Assembly: GCA_007131045.1 (NCBI GenBank)
Contig: SLRI01000629.1
Span: 1-9,917 of the forward strand
From: Rhodospirillales bacterium
Lineage (GTDB): Bacteria; Pseudomonadota; Alphaproteobacteria; Geminicoccales; Geminicoccaceae
Direction: 5' to 3'
Length of the DNA: 9,917 nucleotides
Shown here: piece after piece, positions 6,778 to 9,917 of the stretch
Numbering within the stretch: position 1 is the first letter of the stretch
Layout of the letters: each line of letters starts with the position of its first letter
The notes under the pieces: generated by a model
The model's input: the letters and a program-made list of their open reading frames with translations, nothing else
What the model was told of the DNA's origin: nothing
Database searches by the model: none
Translations under genes and position numbers: made by a program

Positions 6778-7322
6778 TTCACTACTCGAAGCTTGCGTGA
6801 GCTGTCGCGGTTGGTCATCGCGCGCAGGGCCTCACGGCCGCGCGACAGTCGCGACATCACGGTTCCTATGGGGATGTCGAGGGCCTTGGCCGCCTCGAGG
6901 TAGCTGAGCCCCTCGAGGCCGACGAGCAACACCACCTCGCGCTGCTCGATCGGCAGCTTGGCGAGGGCGAGCACGGTGTCGCGCAGTTCCAGCCTCTTTT
7001 GCTGATTGGCCGGGCTTATCATGGTCGCCAGCAGCTCCTCGGAGAGGAAGTCGCTGGGCATCCGCTTTTCCCGGCGGGTCGCATCGATGAACACGTTGTG
7101 CAGGGTCGAGAAGAGATAGGCTCGGAGGTCGTCGATCGGGAGCCAATCGCGATTGCGGGCGAGCACCCGGGTCAGCGTCTCCTGGACCGCGTCGTCGGCG
7201 TCGTTGGCGTTGCCGACGAGGAGCAGGGCATAGCGGCGCAACCCGGTGACGTGCGCAACCAGATCCTCGGCGAGCGTCTGGCTCGCTGCGGTTTCGTGAT
7301 GGCCTTCGGTTTCCCAGATCAT
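6774..7322 (-). CDS. ECF-family RNA polymerase sigma factor
   Basis: This 182-residue sigma70-family protein lacks regions 1 and 3, as is usual for ECF sigma factors. Region 2 covers about 27-88, with the helix DADDAVQETLTRVLAR for core binding and RAYLFSTLHNVFIDATRR for -10 recognition. Region 4 covers about 113-168, with the helix-turn-helix LSYLEAAKALDIPIGTVMSRLSRGREAL reading the -35 element. It directs RNA polymerase to a stress regulon and is paired with the anti-sigma gene it overlaps (ATGA). The frame continues upstream to 7436, but I chose the ATG at 7320-7322: the family's N-terminus begins near here and a likely promoter lies at 7369-7397. The Shine-Dalgarno (GGTAGG) is weak and close to the ATG. 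The exact ECF group cannot be assigned by eye. Confidence 0.9.
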   Translation of the reverse strand: MIWETEGHHETAASQTLAEDLVAHVTGLRRYALLLVGNANDADDAVQETLTRVLARNRDWLPIDDLRAYLFSTLHNVFIDATRREKRMPSDFLSEELLATMISPANQQKRLELRDTVLALAKLPIEQREVVLLVGLEGLSYLEAAKALDIPIGTVMSRLSRGREALRAMTNRDSSRKLRVVK

Positions 7323-7740
7323 GCGCCTACCAGTTGTGTCTTGTTTATGCGCTTTTACCGAATGATTGAAAACAATCGAGCCCTTTTCGAAGTTCCCGGT
7401 GGCGCCGACCGCCAATTCAGGGCAAAGAAGGTCCACCGGCCTTGCGGCCGATGGACCAATATTGGGCGGTAAAAGCCTTGCAACCCGTGCCGCTGCGGCG
7501 GAAAGCCGAGGCGGCAGCGGTCAAGACCCACTCAGTAGACGCGGCCATGATCGGCGTATTCCGGTGCTCGTCACGAAAAGAAACAATTTTACGCGTTTTT
7601 TCAGGATGGCTTCTGCGACTGCAGGTCGCGGGCGCGGGGCTCGGTTGCCTATCGTGGTCGCTCCGGGGGACGGTGCCGCGCGGTGGTCATGATTGTCCCG
7701 AAGCTGGGGCCGAAGCTAGGGGAGCCCGAAGCGTGGGCGG
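7323..7740. other. Divergent intergenic region between the sigma and TraR/DksA-like genes
   Basis: About 418 bp with no credible gene hold the control regions of two divergent genes. It is less GC-rich than its surroundings near 7340-7390 and 7570-7600. A candidate ECF promoter for the sigma gene is listed separately. Other visible structure is a ccaatattgg palindrome near 7456-7465 and a 7-bp stem CCGCTGC/GCAGCGG (7490-7496 with 7514-7520). I could not settle a promoter for the + strand gene. Confidence 0.5.
7369..7397 (-). promoter_or_regulatory. Candidate ECF-type promoter for the sigma operon
   Basis: On the minus strand GGGAAC (7397-7392) is followed after 17 bases by TGTTTT (7374-7369). 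A GGAAC -35 with a -10 close to CGTT is the common form of alphaproteobacterial ECF promoters. It sits about 47 bases before the chosen sigma start, which is consistent with self-regulation. The -10 match is imperfect. Confidence 0.4.
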
Positions 7741-8094
7741 GTGCTTGTCGTGAGCGAGGCTGCGGCGGATTCGGCTGCCGTGCGGCGCCGACTCGAGGCG
7801 CTCTTGGCCGAATGCCGGGCGGCCTCGACCGCGACCGCCGACGACCGCAAGCCGGTCGAGCTCGATCAGACCACGGTGGGCCGGTTGTCCCGGGTCGACG
7901 CGATGCAGCGCCAGGCCATGGCGCAAGCCGCCGAGCGCCAGCGGCATCTCCGGATCCAGCGGCTCCGGGCGGCGCTCGAGCGGCTCGACCAGGGCGACTA
8001 CGGCTATTGCGTGCGCTGCGGCGAAGAGATCGCGCCGCGCCGGCTGGCGGCCGATCCGGCGATTCCGACCTGCATCGACTGCGCCCGCGGCTAG
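7741..8094 (+). CDS. TraR/DksA-family zinc-finger protein
   Basis: This 117-residue protein is of the short TraR/DksA type. These proteins bind in the secondary channel of RNA polymerase and alter initiation at selected promoters, often with ppGpp in the case of DksA. The helical part (about 11-85) includes VELDQTTVGRLSRVDAMQ (39-56), a conserved signature of the short family. The C-terminus has a four-cysteine zinc site: Cys90 and Cys93 (YCVRCGE), then Cys111 and Cys114 (TCIDC), spaced C-x2-C-x17-C-x2-C. GTG codons at 7741 and 7750 are both in frame. Neither has a good Shine-Dalgarno, so the start may be nine bases later. AGGGGAG at 7718-7724 is better placed for a six-codon frame (GTG 7733) whose TGA overlaps the 7750 GTG. 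The gene is divergent from the sigma operon. Confidence 0.85.
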   Translation: MLVVSEAAADSAAVRRRLEALLAECRAASTATADDRKPVELDQTTVGRLSRVDAMQRQAMAQAAERQRHLRIQRLRAALERLDQGDYGYCVRCGEEIAPRRLAADPAIPTCIDCARG

Positions 8095-8135
8095 ACCGGC
8101 CTGGGGCAGTTTCCCGGGGTCGCCGCGAAGCTCTT

Positions 8136-8194
8136 CGCCGCCAGCCGTGTCACCGCCGCTTGCCGGTCGGCGGCGAGGGTCACGGCTGGCGGCG
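8136..8194 (+). terminator. Large hairpin after the TraR/DksA-like gene
   Basis: A perfect 14-bp stem CGCCGCCAGCCGTG (8136-8149) pairs with 8181-8194. Inside it, after a small internal loop, CCGCCG (8153-8158) pairs with CGGCGG (8168-8173) around a 9-nt loop. It begins 42 bases after the stop codon. There is no T-run, so it may be a 3'-end stabiliser or Rho-linked end, not a classic intrinsic terminator. Confidence 0.5.
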
Positions 8195-8455
8195 CCGGTT
8201 TCTCCCGGCGGACGAGCGCATATCCTCGGTCGCATGTCGGCGATGCCGCATGCCGGGGCGTTGCGGCCCTCTGCCGGCGAGACTAGCCGCGGCGGGTTAA
8301 AAAAGCCTCTCGCCCGGCGAACGGTCGCGTACCCGAAAGCGGCCTGTCGCAAAATCGGGGGCGGGCGTCGTGGGCGAAAAAGCGGTGGCGGCTCGGCGTC
8401 GGTAGGTTCCGTCGCAGTTTGCCGGCCTTGGGGAGTCGGCTGCCCTAGCACGGAC

Positions 8456-8461
8456 AGGTGG
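8456..8461 (+). promoter_or_regulatory. Ribosome binding site that decides the corrinoid start
   Basis: AGGTGG ends five bases before ATG 8467. The two upstream in-frame GTG codons (8458 and 8461) lie within it, so the ATG is preferred. Confidence 0.6.
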
Positions 8462-8466
8462 TGGCG

Positions 8467-9174
<708 letters not shown>

Positions 9175-9176
9175 CG

Positions 9177-9210
9177 GGACGCTCCGCTCGCGGCCGTCCG
9201 GGCGTTTTTT
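9177..9210 (+). terminator. Intrinsic terminator of the corrinoid gene
   Basis: GGACG (9177-9181) pairs with CGTCC (9195-9199). An inner CCG/CGG stem sits around a CTCG loop, and the hairpin is followed by gggcg and six T residues (9205-9210). It starts three bases after the corrinoid stop codon (9172-9174). Confidence 0.8.
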
Positions 9211-9239
9211 GTGGTTTGACGGGGTGGTACGGGTGCCGA

Positions 9240-9917
9240 TCAGCTCGGTCGGTCGAGGGCAGCGCAGTCGAGCCGCTGCAGGACGGGCTGGAGGGGGAAG
9301 GCCACCTGCTGGCTGCGGCCGTTGGCCTGGAGGAAGCAGAGGATCGTCATGGTCGGCACGACGGTGGTCTCGCCGGCGACGGGCAAGGTAACGGCTGGTG
9401 TCTCTTCGCCCGGCAAGGTGACCCGGACGCTGCGGTAGCCGCGGACGATGCCGACCAGCGCCCCGCTCGCCCGGTGGAAGACCCCGCCGCCGCTCATGCC
9501 GTGGCTGACCGATGCGTCGATCAGCGCCACCGAGCCGCCGAGCGGCAGCTCCGAGCTGCGTATCGTCTCGTCCCAGACGATCTGGCTGACCATGCCGCTG
9601 ACCAGGGTCGCCCGCCGGCCCCAGGGAAACGAGACGACGAGGATGTCGTCGCCGAGCATCGCATGCGGCACCATGGTGACGGGCTCGAGCTGGATGCCGG
9701 TGGCGGCCAGGCCCTCGACCTCGACGAGCGCCAGATCGACCGCATCGTCGACGGCGAGCACGGTGACCGCTCCAGCTTCGCGTTGCAGCGCGGTCAGCGC
9801 CCGCAGTTCCTGCTCGACGAGGGGGCTCAGCACATGGGCCGCGGTCAACAGGAGCGTTCGGTCGGTTTCGGCATCGACCGCGAGGATGACGGCCGAGCCC
9901 GTGCGTCTCGCCCCACC
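9240..9917 (-). CDS. Trypsin-like serine protease domain protein (partial, 5' end outside window)
   Basis: The frame is open from the window edge (GGARRTGSAVILAV...) to a TGA at 9240-9242, giving 225 residues. All three catalytic residues of a chymotrypsin/HtrA-type fold are present: His28 in LTAAHV, Asp61 in AVDLALVEV and Ser142 in SHGMSGGGV, counting from the window edge. The TTG at 9846-9848 is not the start, because the conserved GSAVILAV strand lies upstream in the same frame and the first window codon is still inside the domain. There is no PDZ domain after the protease fold; only a short tail (FLQANGRSQQVAFPLQPVLQRL) follows, unlike DegP-type HtrA. Location is unknown, since the N-terminal signal or anchor lies outside the window. 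It converges on the corrinoid gene across a 65-bp gap that contains that gene's terminator. Confidence 0.82.
   Translation of the reverse strand, partial: GGARRTGSAVILAVDAETDRTLLLTAAHVLSPLVEQELRALTALQREAGAVTVLAVDDAVDLALVEVEGLAATGIQLEPVTMVPHAMLGDDILVVSFPWGRRATLVSGMVSQIVWDETIRSSELPLGGSVALIDASVSHGMSGGGVFHRASGALVGIVRGYRSVRVTLPGEETPAVTLPVAGETTVVPTMTILCFLQANGRSQQVAFPLQPVLQRLDCAALDRPS

Larger units (their letters stand above)
8095..8466. other. Leader region between the TraR/DksA-like and corrinoid genes
   Basis: About 370 bp with no credible gene. The left part contains a large hairpin (8136-8194). The right part is GC-rich but interrupted by A-runs in gggttaaaaaagcc (near 8300), gcaaaatc (near 8351) and gcgaaaaagcgg (near 8377). 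CGGGT/ACCCG can bracket the first island. It could be a 5' leader or promoter of the corrinoid gene. I tested it by eye for cobalamin, SAM and SAH riboswitch signatures and found none that hold. Confidence 0.45.

Noticed and set aside
8272..8290. B12-box-like sequence upstream of the corrinoid gene
   Set aside because: Only the gagac...gcc part resembles the cobalamin riboswitch box; the match needs an insertion and has several mismatches, and the expected GCCACTG element is missing.
7687..8451. 254-codon minus-strand frame across the TraR/DksA-like gene and leader
   Set aside because: Shadow frame; the + strand encodes a four-cysteine zinc-finger protein with a known family signature.
9846..9848. 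TTG as the start of the protease gene
   Set aside because: The conserved GSAVILAV strand before the TAAHV motif is encoded upstream in the same frame, so the gene continues past the window edge.

Overview
The window is GC-rich and gene-dense, and it reads like the chromosome of an alphaproteobacterium, most likely Rhodospirillales-like. This is an inference from gene content (TRAP fused permease, GyaR-type dehydrogenase beside an SH3-domain exported protein, ECF sigma/RsiW-like anti-sigma pair, TraR/DksA-like protein, B12-binding corrinoid protein) and from the very high GC. I cannot name a species. No tRNA, rRNA, CRISPR array or intact mobile element was seen.

Layout. (1) 1-333 (+) is the 3' end of a TRAP-transporter fused permease. 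(2) 334-1063 is about 730 bp without a credible gene. It holds a four-copy, 66-77 bp-period repeat array, one copy of a 28-bp palindromic dispersed repeat, and a perfect + strand terminator hairpin with no gene to terminate. (3) 1064-3342 (-) is a probable two-gene unit: a glyoxylate/hydroxypyruvate reductase-type 2-hydroxyacid dehydrogenase followed by an MFS transporter. Divergent from it is an exported protein with two SH3-like domains (3635-4138, +), with a readable sigma70-type promoter and a TTG start. (4) The second copy of the 28-bp repeat lies between the convergent SH3 gene and the next unit. (5) 4232-7322 (-) is an ECF sigma factor overlapping its membrane anti-sigma factor (ATGA overlap), followed by an alpha/beta-hydrolase-like lipoprotein. 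(6) Divergent from the sigma factor is a small TraR/DksA-type zinc-finger protein (7741-8094, +), followed by a large hairpin. (7) 8467-9174 (+) is a stand-alone corrinoid (B12-binding) protein with its own strong terminator. It is preceded by a roughly 370-bp leader with A-rich islands. (8) 9240-9917 (-) is a trypsin-like serine protease domain whose N-terminus lies beyond the window.

Working together: the sigma/anti-sigma/lipoprotein group looks like an envelope-stress signalling unit, with the sigma factor possibly driving its own promoter. The reductase/MFS pair would handle glyoxylate or hydroxypyruvate-type metabolites, but the MFS substrate cannot be told. The corrinoid protein would carry a methyl group between methyltransferases that are not encoded in this window. 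Nothing here is clearly a new defence or mobile system. The least explained DNA is the 555-1056 repeat/terminator region.
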